NCBI GenBank assembly: GCA_045637525.1
Contig: JAZTZP010000001.1
Span: 1 to 6,224, forward strand
Length of the DNA: 6,224 nt
Source of the DNA: JAZTZP01 sp045637525
GTDB lineage: Bacteria; Bacillota; Clostridia; UBA1381
Direction of reading: 5' to 3'
Part shown: positions 1 to 5,615 of the stretch, piece after piece
How positions within the stretch are numbered: position 1 is the stretch's first letter
Layout of the letters: each line of letters opens with the position of its first letter
Translations under genes and position numbers: made by a program
The notes under the pieces: model-generated
The model's database searches: none
What the model was told of the DNA's origin: nothing
The model's input: the letters and a program-made list of their open reading frames with translations, nothing else

Positions 1-15
1 ACTTATTTAAGTCGC

Positions 16-29
16 TAAACTATAATTTA
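16..29. repeat. 14-nt extra copy of the repeat-edge sequence
   Basis: The sequence taaactataattta occurs here and again, in the same orientation, at 148-161. It occurs in reverse complement at 6147-6160. The two right-hand occurrences form the edges of the hairpin-repeat copies described separately. This one lies outside the left copy, about 30 bp beyond its CCCTCC end. It could be the remnant of another element edge, one half of a target duplication, or chance in AT-rich DNA. The exact 14-base match is what is directly visible. Confidence 0.45.
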
Positions 30-60
30 TATTTTTGTTAACGTAAAGACATAGAAAAAT

Positions 61-161
61 CAATATCCCTCCACCGCAAGCGGTCCCCCTCCCTTTAGGC
101 AAGGGAGGCTTGCAAAGCGTATCGAAAGCCAATTCTCTATACGCAGATAAACTATAATTTA
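61..161 (-). repeat. Hairpin-type interspersed repeat, left copy
   Basis: This non-coding block contains two clear hairpins. The first is CCTCCCTT (88-95), loop 96-100, AAGGGAGG (101-108). The second is the short palindrome accgcaagcggt (73-84). It matches, inverted, the block at 6147-6224. The edge 142-161 is a perfect 20-base reverse complement of 6147-6166, and the core 82-120 closely matches the reverse complement of 6187-6224. The roughly 20 bases between edge and core differ in the two copies. No transposase or other ORF is inside. It resembles the small, palindromic, probably non-autonomous (MITE-like) repeats that I recall as abundant in gut clostridial genomes. That family link is from memory, and the outer boundaries are approximate. 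Confidence 0.7.
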
Positions 162-207
162 ATAAACAAATGTATTGACAAATTGATTATAATATGTTGA
201 AATTGAT

Positions 208-256
208 TAAACTGTGTGAATGATTCTCATCGGTCATTCACACAGTTTATCTTTTT
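208..256. terminator. Stem-loop with T-run, convergent or bidirectional terminator
   Basis: A perfect 16-bp stem (208-223 with 234-249) encloses a 10-nt loop. On the plus strand it is followed almost at once by a CTTTTT run (251-256), which is the better intrinsic-terminator polarity and suits a gene entering from left of the window. On the minus strand it begins 11 nt after the stop codon of the cysteine-rich gene and is followed by a weaker sequence, atcaattt. It therefore probably ends that gene too. The stem is clear, but which direction it serves is inferred. Confidence 0.65.
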
Positions 257-260
257 CTAT

Positions 261-1073
261 TCAGCAGTTATTTTTATCGGGACAGTCGGTAAATTCGCAT
301 TTTTCCGGGGGGAAGAATTCTTCTACCGGGAAGTTGATGCGGTCAAACAGGTCACACGGGTTGTCGTCTGTTGCACCTATGCATTCTTTTTGAGGAATGC
401 AGAAATCATATGCCGGAATAAGAAGCTGAACACGTCTTTCGAGCTTTATGATAGAGAAAATTCCGATGGATACAAACACACGCTTATCACCGCCTGAAAG
501 CATGAGCGGCTCGTCGAATATTCTTGAAACAGACTCCGGTACGGATGACAGATCAAAATCATCATCACAGCAGCAACAACCTTTATCCCGGATATCTATA
601 AGCTTTGCACCCAAAGTTATAGGCTCAACTACTTCAATAACGGCTTTCGGCAGGTTGGTTTTACGCCATAGCGGAGGATCAAAAGCATCCTCTGTATAGT
701 TTGTAGAGAAAATTTTTGCATTTCCCTCCGAACCGAAAAGGATAACCTTTTTGTCAAACGTAGCAAGACCTTCAACCTCGCTCGGTCGTCCTGAACCCGT
801 AAATGCCGCTAATGTTATGCGGAAGAAATATTTAAGATCAACCGAATAGTAGCCGCGGTTAAAAGGAACGGGCTCAATATCTGAGAAAACCCATATTATC
901 TCGGCTTTTGTGCATTTAACATTTAATGAATTATTTATAATTTCCTGTCCGCTTGCGGTAAGATATACTCTGATATTTTCAAGACAGTCCTTATCGCGGC
1001 AGCTGTCGTATACCTTATCGGTATGTATGCATACGGCCTCTTTAAAGCCGTTGTCTTTACAGTTATCGTTCAT
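261..1073 (-). CDS. Cysteine-rich protein of unknown function, possible spore-surface protein
   Basis: This encodes a 270-residue protein with 15 cysteines. They fall in three groups: N-terminal (5, 15, 25, 30, 54), a run of four at 166-169 followed by three Asp, and a C-terminal set (225, 231, 240, 259, 264, 270, the last being the final residue). The N-terminal motif KVYDSCRDKDCLEN (20-33) is one I associate with a widespread, often multicopy clostridial family of cysteine-containing proteins. I tentatively connect it with exosporium proteins such as CsxA of Clostridium sporogenes, but that is memory and not a search result. There is no signal peptide, membrane segment or recognisable enzyme motif. 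The middle (55-160) is mixed polar and hydrophobic and probably beta-rich. I chose the ATG at 1073 rather than the in-frame ATG at 1085 because the latter abuts the GAAAGG ribosome binding site. The gene stands alone, divergent from the purine operon, with a sigma-K-like promoter candidate upstream. It is confidently a gene, but the role is speculative. Confidence 0.85.
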   Translation of the reverse strand: MNDNCKDNGFKEAVCIHTDKVYDSCRDKDCLENIRVYLTASGQEIINNSLNVKCTKAEIIWVFSDIEPVPFNRGYYSVDLKYFFRITLAAFTGSGRPSEVEGLATFDKKVILFGSEGNAKIFSTNYTEDAFDPPLWRKTNLPKAVIEVVEPITLGAKLIDIRDKGCCCCDDDFDLSSVPESVSRIFDEPLMLSGGDKRVFVSIGIFSIIKLERRVQLLIPAYDFCIPQKECIGATDDNPCDLFDRINFPVEEFFPPEKCEFTDCPDKNNC

Positions 1074-1085
1074 AAAAAACAACAT

Positions 1086-1091
1086 CCTTTC
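1086..1091 (-). promoter_or_regulatory. Ribosome binding site that decides the start of the cysteine-rich gene
   Basis: On the minus strand GAAAGG is followed directly by ATG (1085) and, 12 nt later in frame, by a second ATG (1073). GAAAGGA matches the 5' part of the full GAAAGGAGG complement of 16S rRNA. Aligned that way, the second ATG sits about 9 nt downstream, which is normal spacing, while the first overlaps the pairing region. The 1073 start is therefore preferred. Confidence 0.6.
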
Positions 1092-1150
1092 TATTAATTT
1101 ATGCCGGCGGCGTATAGCAGTGCCGCTGTGGCTCGGGAATATCCCTGTTA

Positions 1151-1177
1151 TAGAATATGTGTTTACCGGAAAAATGT
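1151..1177 (-). promoter_or_regulatory. Candidate sigma-K-type sporulation promoter for the cysteine-rich gene
   Basis: On the minus strand the sequence reads AC (1177-1176), 16 nt, then CATATTCTA (1159-1151). This fits the Bacillus sigma-K consensus AC-N16/17-CATANNNTA. Transcription would start near 1144 and give a leader of about 70 nt before the ATG at 1073. The consensus is short and AT-rich DNA gives chance matches. The support is therefore its position together with the spore-protein-like gene it would drive. No good sigma-A promoter was seen for this gene. Confidence 0.35.
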
Positions 1178-1192
1178 TACTTATGGTATAAT
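1162..1192 (+). promoter_or_regulatory. Weak upstream promoter candidate toward the purine operon
   Basis: An extended -10 element TGGTATAAT (1184-1192) has a poor -35 TTTACC (1162-1167) at 19 nt. If used, it would give purE a leader of roughly 275 nt. It overlaps the minus-strand sigma-K-like candidate, so the two could interfere. Evidence is motif-only. Confidence 0.25.
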
Positions 1193-1383
1193 ATTTTGTT
1201 TTTTCGGGACGGGTATTTTTATGTTGGTTCTTTTGCTTGAAATTCCCGCTTTTAATAGTGTTTTCAGTTCATTATGATAATGCCCGGAAATCAAAATTTT
1301 CATTTTAAAGTCAGAAAATGTTGACATACAAGCTGTTTAAATGAAAAAAGTTGTTGATTTTGGATAAAAACTCTTTTTTAATA

Positions 1384-1412
1384 TTGACAATCAGATGATT
1401 ATTTGATAATAT
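1384..1412 (+). promoter_or_regulatory. Main sigma-A promoter of the purine operon
   Basis: A consensus -35 TTGACA (1384-1389) is followed, after exactly 17 nt, by an extended -10 TGATAATAT (TG at 1404-1405, hexamer TAATAT at 1407-1412). The predicted start near 1419 gives a leader of about 55 nt before purE. The -10 lies in the perfect palindrome ATAATATATATTAT (1406-1419), which might be an operator or just AT-rich sequence. T and A tracts lie immediately upstream. No purine riboswitch or attenuator hairpin is evident, so regulation would have to be by a DNA-binding repressor or constitutive. Confidence 0.75.
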
Positions 1413-1456
1413 ATATTATATGGAGTATTTTCGGTAATAATGACTTTGATGATAAC

Positions 1457-1462
1457 GAAAGG
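1457..1462 (+). promoter_or_regulatory. Ribosome binding site that decides the purE start
   Basis: GAAAGG is directly followed by ATG (1463) and, 12 nt later in frame, by ATG (1475). As for the minus-strand gene, pairing of GAAAGGA with the 16S tail favours the downstream ATG. The downstream start also gives the normal PurE N terminus. The site sits in the loop of a possible weak hairpin, ATAAC (1452-1456) with GTTAT (1466-1470). Confidence 0.6.
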
Positions 1463-1474
1463 ATGGTTATTTAT

Positions 1475-1975
1475 ATGAACAAGCCAAAGGCAGCGGTTAT
1501 AATGGGCAGCGATTCTGATTTTGAAAAGCTCAAAGGCTGCATAAAGAAACTTAAGGAATTTGATATTGATGTTGATGTAAATGTTATGTCGGCACACAGA
1601 ACGCCGGATAAGGCTGCGGCTTTTGCCGCCGGTGCTGAGGAAAACGGAATAGATGTAATAATAGCGGCGGCAGGTATGGCTGCGCATTTAGCCGGAGTGT
1701 TGGCAGCGCACACAATAGTTCCGGTAATCGGAATACCTATAAAATCTACATTTGACGGAATGGATGCTTTACTTGCTACGGTTCAGATGCCACCGGGAAT
1801 ACCTGTTGCAACGGTCGGAGTAGACAACGGCACAAATGCGGCAATTCTTGCGGCACAGATACTTGCCGGCAAATATGAGTATTTAAAAGACAAGCTAAGA
1901 GCCGCAAAGAAGGACATGGCTGACGGAGTAGAAAAGAAAAATCAAAAGGTGAAGGAATTAGCGGAAACGCTGTAA
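1475..1975 (+). CDS. purE: N5-carboxyaminoimidazole ribonucleotide mutase (PurE)
   Basis: PurE acts in cytosolic de novo purine synthesis and forms 4-carboxy-AIR. Class I enzymes rearrange N5-CAIR made by PurK, while class II enzymes use AIR and CO2 directly. The 166-residue length is typical of a single-domain PurE. The phosphate and substrate loop GSDSD is at 11-15. SAHRTP, with the catalytic-type His41, is at 39-44. The glycine/alanine-rich segment AAAGMAAHLAGVLAAHT is at 64-80 and VQMPPGIPVATV at 103-114. These point to class I, although no purK is in the window. The ATG at 1475 is chosen because longer versions would begin beside the ribosome binding site (1463) or upstream of the predicted transcript (1403). 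It is the first gene of the operon, and purM follows after 17 bp with its own GAAAGGAAAGG site. Confidence 0.95.
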   Translation: MNKPKAAVIMGSDSDFEKLKGCIKKLKEFDIDVDVNVMSAHRTPDKAAAFAAGAEENGIDVIIAAAGMAAHLAGVLAAHTIVPVIGIPIKSTFDGMDALLATVQMPPGIPVATVGVDNGTNAAILAAQILAGKYEYLKDKLRAAKKDMADGVEKKNQKVKELAETL

Positions 1976-1992
1976 GAAAGGAAAGGTAAAAT

Positions 1993-3027
1993 ATGAGCAG
2001 TGCATACAAACAGGCAGGAGTAGATGTTGAAGCAGGATATGAGTCGGTAAGACTCATTAAAGAACACGTTGCAAAAACGGTTATTGATGGCGTTATAGGC
2101 GGAATAGGCGGATTCGGTGGTTTGTTTGAAATCCCTAAGGGTTATGAAAATCCCGTTCTTGTATCGGGTACAGACGGTGTTGGAACAAAGCTGAGAATTG
2201 CATTTTTGATGGACAAGCACAGCACAATCGGGCAGGACTGTGTTGCGATGTGTGTAAATGACGTTGCTTGCTCAGGTGCAAAGCCGTTGTTCTTTTTAGA
2301 CTATCTTGCAGTAGGAAAGAATTATCCTGCAAAGGTTGCGGATATTGTTAAGGGTGTTTCGGACGGATGCGTTTTGGCAGGCTGTGCGTTGGTCGGCGGA
2401 GAAACTGCCGAGATGCCGGGCTTTTATCCTGTTGATGAATATGACCTTGCAGGTTTTAGCGTTGGCGTTGTTGAAAAGTCGAAGATTACGGACGGTGCAA
2501 ACGCAAAGGCGGGTGATGTTTTGATCGGTATGGCATCATCGGGTATTCATTCAAACGGATATTCTTTGGTAAGAAAGGTTTTCGGTCTTGACGGGGAAAA
2601 TGCACAGGAAACGCTTAATCAGTATTATCCTGAGCTCGGAAAGACTCTGGGAGAAGAGCTTTTAACACCGACAAAGATATACGTTAAGCCGCTTTTGAAG
2701 CTTATAGATGAAGTCGGAATACATACAGTTTCTCATATTACAGGCGGCGGATTTATAGAAAATGTTCCGCGTATGCTCCCTGAGGGCTTAAGAGCTGTTA
2801 TAAAGAAGGATTCATGGAAGGTTCTTCCTATATTCGATATAATGAAAGAAAGAGCCGGAATTTCTATGCGTGATATGTATAATACATTCAATATGGGAAT
2901 AGGTATGATAGTTGCAGTTGAAAAGAATAAGGCAGAAGCGGCGCTTAAATGTCTTGAGGAAGCCGGCGAAACAGCTTATATTATGGGTGAGCTCGTTGAA
3001 GGTGAAACAGGTGTTGATATAGAGTAA
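1993..3027 (+). CDS. purM: Phosphoribosylformylglycinamidine cyclo-ligase (AIR synthetase, PurM)
   Basis: PurM uses ATP to close FGAM to aminoimidazole ribonucleotide, the substrate for the PurE step. The 344 residues match the usual length (about 340-350). The N terminus SAYKQAGVDVEAG (3-15) is characteristic. GTDGVGTK (59-66), with Asp61, and the segment GQDCVAMCVNDV (80-91) with its Asn-Asp pair form the ATP/metal-binding part of the PurM/PurL superfamily N-terminal domain. GGETAEMPG (135-143) is another family signature. The C-terminal half carries GIHSNGYSLVRKV, LLTPTKIYVKPLL and HITGGGFIENVPRMLP. A strong GAAAGGAAAGG site ends about 6 nt before the ATG. The reading frame is intact and nothing is unusual. 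It is co-transcribed with purE and purN (gaps of 17 and 12 bp). Confidence 0.97.
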   Translation: MSSAYKQAGVDVEAGYESVRLIKEHVAKTVIDGVIGGIGGFGGLFEIPKGYENPVLVSGTDGVGTKLRIAFLMDKHSTIGQDCVAMCVNDVACSGAKPLFFLDYLAVGKNYPAKVADIVKGVSDGCVLAGCALVGGETAEMPGFYPVDEYDLAGFSVGVVEKSKITDGANAKAGDVLIGMASSGIHSNGYSLVRKVFGLDGENAQETLNQYYPELGKTLGEELLTPTKIYVKPLLKLIDEVGIHTVSHITGGGFIENVPRMLPEGLRAVIKKDSWKVLPIFDIMKERAGISMRDMYNTFNMGIGMIVAVEKNKAEAALKCLEEAGETAYIMGELVEGETGVDIE

Positions 3028-3039
3028 GGGAGGAACCGG

Positions 3040-3624
3040 ATGAAAAAGATTGCGGTGCTTGTCTCCGGCGGAGGCACAAACCTTGCGGCACTCATAAACG
3101 CCGAGAGAGACGGTATTATAAAAAGCGGAAAGATTACAGCGGTAGTTTCAAATAAAGCTGACGCATATGCTCTTACACGTGCTGAAGAAGCCGGGATTGA
3201 AAACAGAGCGTTTACAAAAAAAGAATACGGCGAAGCTCAATGTGACGCTATATGTGATTACTTAATAGAAAAAGAAATAGACATTGTTGTGTTGGCGGGA
3301 TTTCTCGTAATACTCGGAGGCAGAATTTTGAAGGAGTTTGAGGGACGTATTATTAATATACACCCGTCGCTCATCCCGTCATTTTGCGGAGACGGATTTT
3401 ACGGTCTGAAGGTGCATGAAGCGGCACTCCTATACGGAGTGAAGGTAACCGGTGCAACGGTGCATTTTGTAAATGAAGTAACGGACGGCGGAAAGATAAT
3501 AATGCAAAAGGCAGTATACATCGAAGACGGCGATACTCCCGAAATTCTTCAGAGAAGAGTTATGGAGGAGGCGGAATGGAAGATACTTCCGCTTTCTGTC
3601 GAAAAGGTTTGCAGTGAATTATAA
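3040..3624 (+). CDS. purN: Phosphoribosylglycinamide formyltransferase (GART, PurN)
   Basis: PurN transfers a formyl group from 10-formyltetrahydrofolate to GAR, giving FGAR, the third step of purine synthesis. The 194 residues fit the folate-dependent PurN family and not the ATP/formate-dependent PurT. The phosphate-binding loop VSGGGTNL is at 8-15. The catalytic triad equivalents are visible as Asn106 and His108 in NIHPSLIP (106-113) and Asp149 in TDGGKIIMQ (148-156). GATVHFVNEVTDGG precedes the last of these. The segment after NIHPSLIP reads SFCGDGFYG where Escherichia coli has a PG-containing loop. I take this to be a clostridial variant, not damage. A GGGAGGA site sits in the 12-bp gap after purM. 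The next gene begins 17 bp downstream. Confidence 0.96.
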   Translation: MKKIAVLVSGGGTNLAALINAERDGIIKSGKITAVVSNKADAYALTRAEEAGIENRAFTKKEYGEAQCDAICDYLIEKEIDIVVLAGFLVILGGRILKEFEGRIINIHPSLIPSFCGDGFYGLKVHEAALLYGVKVTGATVHFVNEVTDGGKIIMQKAVYIEDGDTPEILQRRVMEEAEWKILPLSVEKVCSEL

Positions 3625-3641
3625 GGAAAGGAAAAATTAAA

Positions 3642-4355
3642 ATGGAAAAAATTTGTATTGCGCAAGATTTAAAATCAAATGCTTATCCGGGCAGAGGTAT
3701 AATGCTCGGCAAGAGTCCGGACGGAAAATATGCTGTGAGCGCATATTTTATAATGGGCAGAAGCTCAAACAGCAGAAACCGTGTTTTTGTTGAGGATGGC
3801 GAGGGAATAAGAACGGAAGCTTTTGATCCGTCTAAGCTTGAAGACCCCAGCCTTATCATATATGCACCGGTAAGAGTTTTAGGAAACAAAACAATTGTTA
3901 CAAACGGTGACCAGACAGACACAATTTATGAGCTAATGAATCAGCAGATGACTTTTGAACAGTCTTTGAGAACCCGTGAGTTTGAGCCGGACGCGCCGAA
4001 CTTTACACCTCGTATTTCGGGAATAATGAAGGTAGAGGGCGGTGACTATAATTATGCACTTTCAATCTTGAAGAGTGCTGACGGTGATCCGTCTTCTTGC
4101 CAGAGATATACATTCTCATATAAGACGCCTATAAATGGTGTGGGACATTTTATCCATACATATAAGTGTGACGGAAATCCTTTGCCGAGCTTTGAGGGTG
4201 AGCCGAAAAAGGTCGGAACTTATAATGATATAGACGAGTTCACAGAGGTTTTATGGAATTCTCTTAATGATGAAAACAAGGTTTCGCTTTTTGTAAGATA
4301 TATTGATATCGAAACAGGAAAGTATGAAACGAGAATCGTTAATAAAAATCAATAA
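3642..4355 (+). CDS. purO: IMP cyclohydrolase, archaeal PurO type
   Basis: This is the likely enzyme for the last step, ring closure of FAICAR to IMP. The 237-residue protein has the N-terminal pattern NAYPGRGIMLGKSPDGKYAV (13-32) followed by YFIMGRSSNSRNRVF (35-49). This matches the Gly/Arg start and SSxSRNR-like stretch of the archaeal IMP cyclohydrolase family (Pfam IMP_cyclohyd), whose known structures have an NTN-hydrolase-like fold. It has no similarity to the MGS-like N-terminal domain that performs this reaction in ordinary bacterial PurH. It is somewhat longer than archaeal PurO (about 200 residues). Other recognisable stretches are TPRISGIM (about 122-129) and the C-terminal SLFVRYIDIETG. 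Its position directly before a transformylase that lacks a cyclohydrolase domain strongly supports the assignment. It has its own AAGGAAAGG ribosome site, and the gaps on its two sides are 17 and 14 bp. Family recognition is from memory. Function is inferred from family plus context. Confidence 0.85.
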   Translation: MEKICIAQDLKSNAYPGRGIMLGKSPDGKYAVSAYFIMGRSSNSRNRVFVEDGEGIRTEAFDPSKLEDPSLIIYAPVRVLGNKTIVTNGDQTDTIYELMNQQMTFEQSLRTREFEPDAPNFTPRISGIMKVEGGDYNYALSILKSADGDPSSCQRYTFSYKTPINGVGHFIHTYKCDGNPLPSFEGEPKKVGTYNDIDEFTEVLWNSLNDENKVSLFVRYIDIETGKYETRIVNKNQ

Positions 4356-4369
4356 GGAGAGAAAATAAG

Positions 4370-5542
4370 ATGAAAGAAATGCAATTAAAATACGGATGCA
4401 ATCCTAATCAGAAGCCGTCAAGAGTTTTTATGGAAGATGGGGATCTTCCGATAGAAATACTTTGCGGAAATCCGGGATATATAAATCTTTTAGATGCTTT
4501 CAACGGCTGGCAGCTGGTACGTGAGCTGAAAAAAGCAACCGGGCTTCCGGCTGCTACAAGCTTTAAGCACGTTTCACCGGCCGGTGCCGCAGTGGGACTT
4601 CCGCTGAGCGATGTTCTTAAAAAGATATACTTCACAGACGATGTTGAGCTTACACCGCTTGCAAACGCTTATGCAAGAGCAAGAGGCGCTGACAGAATGA
4701 GTTCTTTCGGCGATTTTATAGCGTTATCTGACGAGTGCGATGAGGCGACGGCAAAGCTGATTGCAAAAGAGGTTTCAGACGGCGTTATAGCTCCGGGGTA
4801 TTCCGATGCTGCACTTGAAATTTTAAAGTCAAAGAGAAAGGGTAGCTATAACGTAATTAAAATAGACGAAAATTATGTTCCCGATCCGATTGAGAGAAAA
4901 CAGGTGTTCGGCATAACCTTTGAACAGGGCAGAAACGAGCTTGATATAAATGAGGCACTTCTCGAAAACGTTGTAACAGAGAACAAAAACTTAACAGATG
5001 CGGCTAAAAGAGACCTTATGATAGCACTTATAACGCTTAAGTATACTCAGTCAAACAGCGTGTGCTATGTAAAGGACGGACAGGCGATAGGAATAGGCGC
5101 AGGTCAGCAGTCAAGAATACATTGTACAAGACTTGCCGGAAACAAGGCAGACATCTGGTGGCTCCGTCAGTCTCCGAAGGTGCTTGGACTTCAGTTTGTA
5201 GACGGCATAAGACGTGCAGACCGTGACAACGCAATAGACGTATATATTTCAGACGAGTATATGGACGTTTTGGCAGACGGTGCATGGGAGAAGATATTTA
5301 AGGTTAAGCCTGAAGTATTCACGATGGAAGAACAAATAGCATGGCTCGACCAGAATACAGATGTGGCACTTGGTTCAGACGCTTTCTTCCCGTTTGGCGA
5401 CAATATAGAAAGAGCGCATAAGTCAGGTGTAACGGTTATAGCAGAGCCGGGCGGATCAATCAGAGATGACAATGTAATTGAAACATGTAACAAGTACAAT
5501 ATGGCAATGGCATTTACAGGCATAAGATTGTTCCATCATTAA
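4370..5542 (+). CDS. purH: AICAR transformylase, stand-alone domain of PurH, ATIC-like
   Basis: This enzyme formylates AICAR with 10-formyltetrahydrofolate to FAICAR, which the upstream PurO-type protein would cyclise. At 390 residues it covers only the C-terminal transformylase domain. The roughly 200-residue N-terminal IMP cyclohydrolase domain of normal bacterial PurH (about 510-530 residues) is absent. It begins LKYGCNPNQ (6-14), equivalent to residue 206 onward of human ATIC. The catalytic Lys66-His67 lie in KHVSPAGAAVG (66-76), and Asn229 in KYTQSNSVCY (224-233). IGAGQQSRIHCTRLAG and SDAFFPFGDN follow, and the chain ends RLFHH with the terminal His retained. AYARARGADRMSSFGDF and these segments resemble animal ATIC more than the Escherichia coli type. 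The residue aligned with human Arg207 is Lys7. The AAGGAGAG site fixes the start. It is not a truncated pseudogene, because the start, ribosome site and C terminus are all proper. It is the last gene of the operon. Confidence 0.95.
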   Translation: MKEMQLKYGCNPNQKPSRVFMEDGDLPIEILCGNPGYINLLDAFNGWQLVRELKKATGLPAATSFKHVSPAGAAVGLPLSDVLKKIYFTDDVELTPLANAYARARGADRMSSFGDFIALSDECDEATAKLIAKEVSDGVIAPGYSDAALEILKSKRKGSYNVIKIDENYVPDPIERKQVFGITFEQGRNELDINEALLENVVTENKNLTDAAKRDLMIALITLKYTQSNSVCYVKDGQAIGIGAGQQSRIHCTRLAGNKADIWWLRQSPKVLGLQFVDGIRRADRDNAIDVYISDEYMDVLADGAWEKIFKVKPEVFTMEEQIAWLDQNTDVALGSDAFFPFGDNIERAHKSGVTVIAEPGGSIRDDNVIETCNKYNMAMAFTGIRLFHH

Positions 5543-5588
5543 TACAAATCAAGGAGCGTGATTTTCTCTCACGCTCCTTGATTTGTAT
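5542..5588 (+). terminator. Perfect 20-bp stem-loop ending the purine operon
   Basis: Bases 5542-5561 are a perfect reverse complement of 5569-5588, with a 7-nt loop (ttttctc). The first base of the stem is the last base of the purH stop codon. There is no T-run directly after the stem. The nearest is TTTTTT at 5603-5608, about 14 nt further on. It may be a non-canonical terminator, an RNase III site or a 3'-end stabiliser. Position strongly suggests the 3' end of the operon. Confidence 0.7.
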
Positions 5589-5615
5589 ATCAAATAAAAT
5601 TATTTTTTGCAGTTA

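Larger units (their letters stand above)
1074..1474. other. Divergent intergenic region, 400 bp, no gene
   Basis: No convincing coding sequence is present. The short ORFs here lack ribosome binding sites and run into promoter DNA. The side near the minus-strand gene is GC-richer (1101-1150) and holds a small GGGA/TCCC hairpin (1135-1145). The rest is very AT-rich. Notable items are a sigma-K-like promoter candidate on the minus strand (1151-1177), a weaker plus-strand extended -10 candidate (1187-1192), and an operator-like palindrome CATTAT-G-ATAATG (1270-1282). There are also the AAAAAAG (1344-1350) and CTTTTTT (1373-1379) tracts just upstream of the purine promoter, which could act as an UP-like element. 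I see no match to the purine riboswitch core in the leader. Confidence 0.6.

Noticed and set aside
61..110. CRISPR-like repeat from the CCTCCCTT palindromes
   Set aside because: There is only one unit at each site, with no regular spacers and no cas genes. It fits an interspersed hairpin element.
175..193. TTGACA and TATAAT close together as a promoter for a small RNA ending at the 208-256 hairpin
   Set aside because: The two hexamers are only 7 nt apart, and no suitable partner at 16-18 nt was found for either.
448..699. Plus-strand open frame opposite the cysteine-rich gene
   Set aside because: It has low-complexity Ser/Gln content, no ribosome binding site, and lies antisense to a well-supported gene. 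It is a frame shadow.
1086..1103. Second sigma-K-like match on the minus strand (AC-N16-CATAAATTA, -10 at 1103-1095)
   Set aside because: It would start transcription on top of the ribosome binding site and leave almost no leader. The match at 1151-1177 is better placed.
1321..1349. TTGACA at 1321-1326 as another purine promoter
   Set aside because: No acceptable -10 lies 16-18 nt downstream. The sequence at that distance is an A-tract.
1406..1419. Palindrome ATAATATATATTAT as a repressor operator
   Set aside because: It coincides with the -10 region and consists only of A and T, so chance is a sufficient explanation. It is mentioned in the promoter entry only.
1403..1474. N-terminal extension of purE from the ATG at 1403 (24 extra residues)
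   Set aside because: It overlaps the predicted -10 element and would begin before the transcript. The extension is not PurE-like and the good ribosome site lies downstream at 1457-1462.
1419..1474. Purine (guanine/adenine) riboswitch in the purE leader
   Set aside because: The leader from the main promoter is only about 55 nt and lacks the conserved riboswitch core. No terminator hairpin is present.
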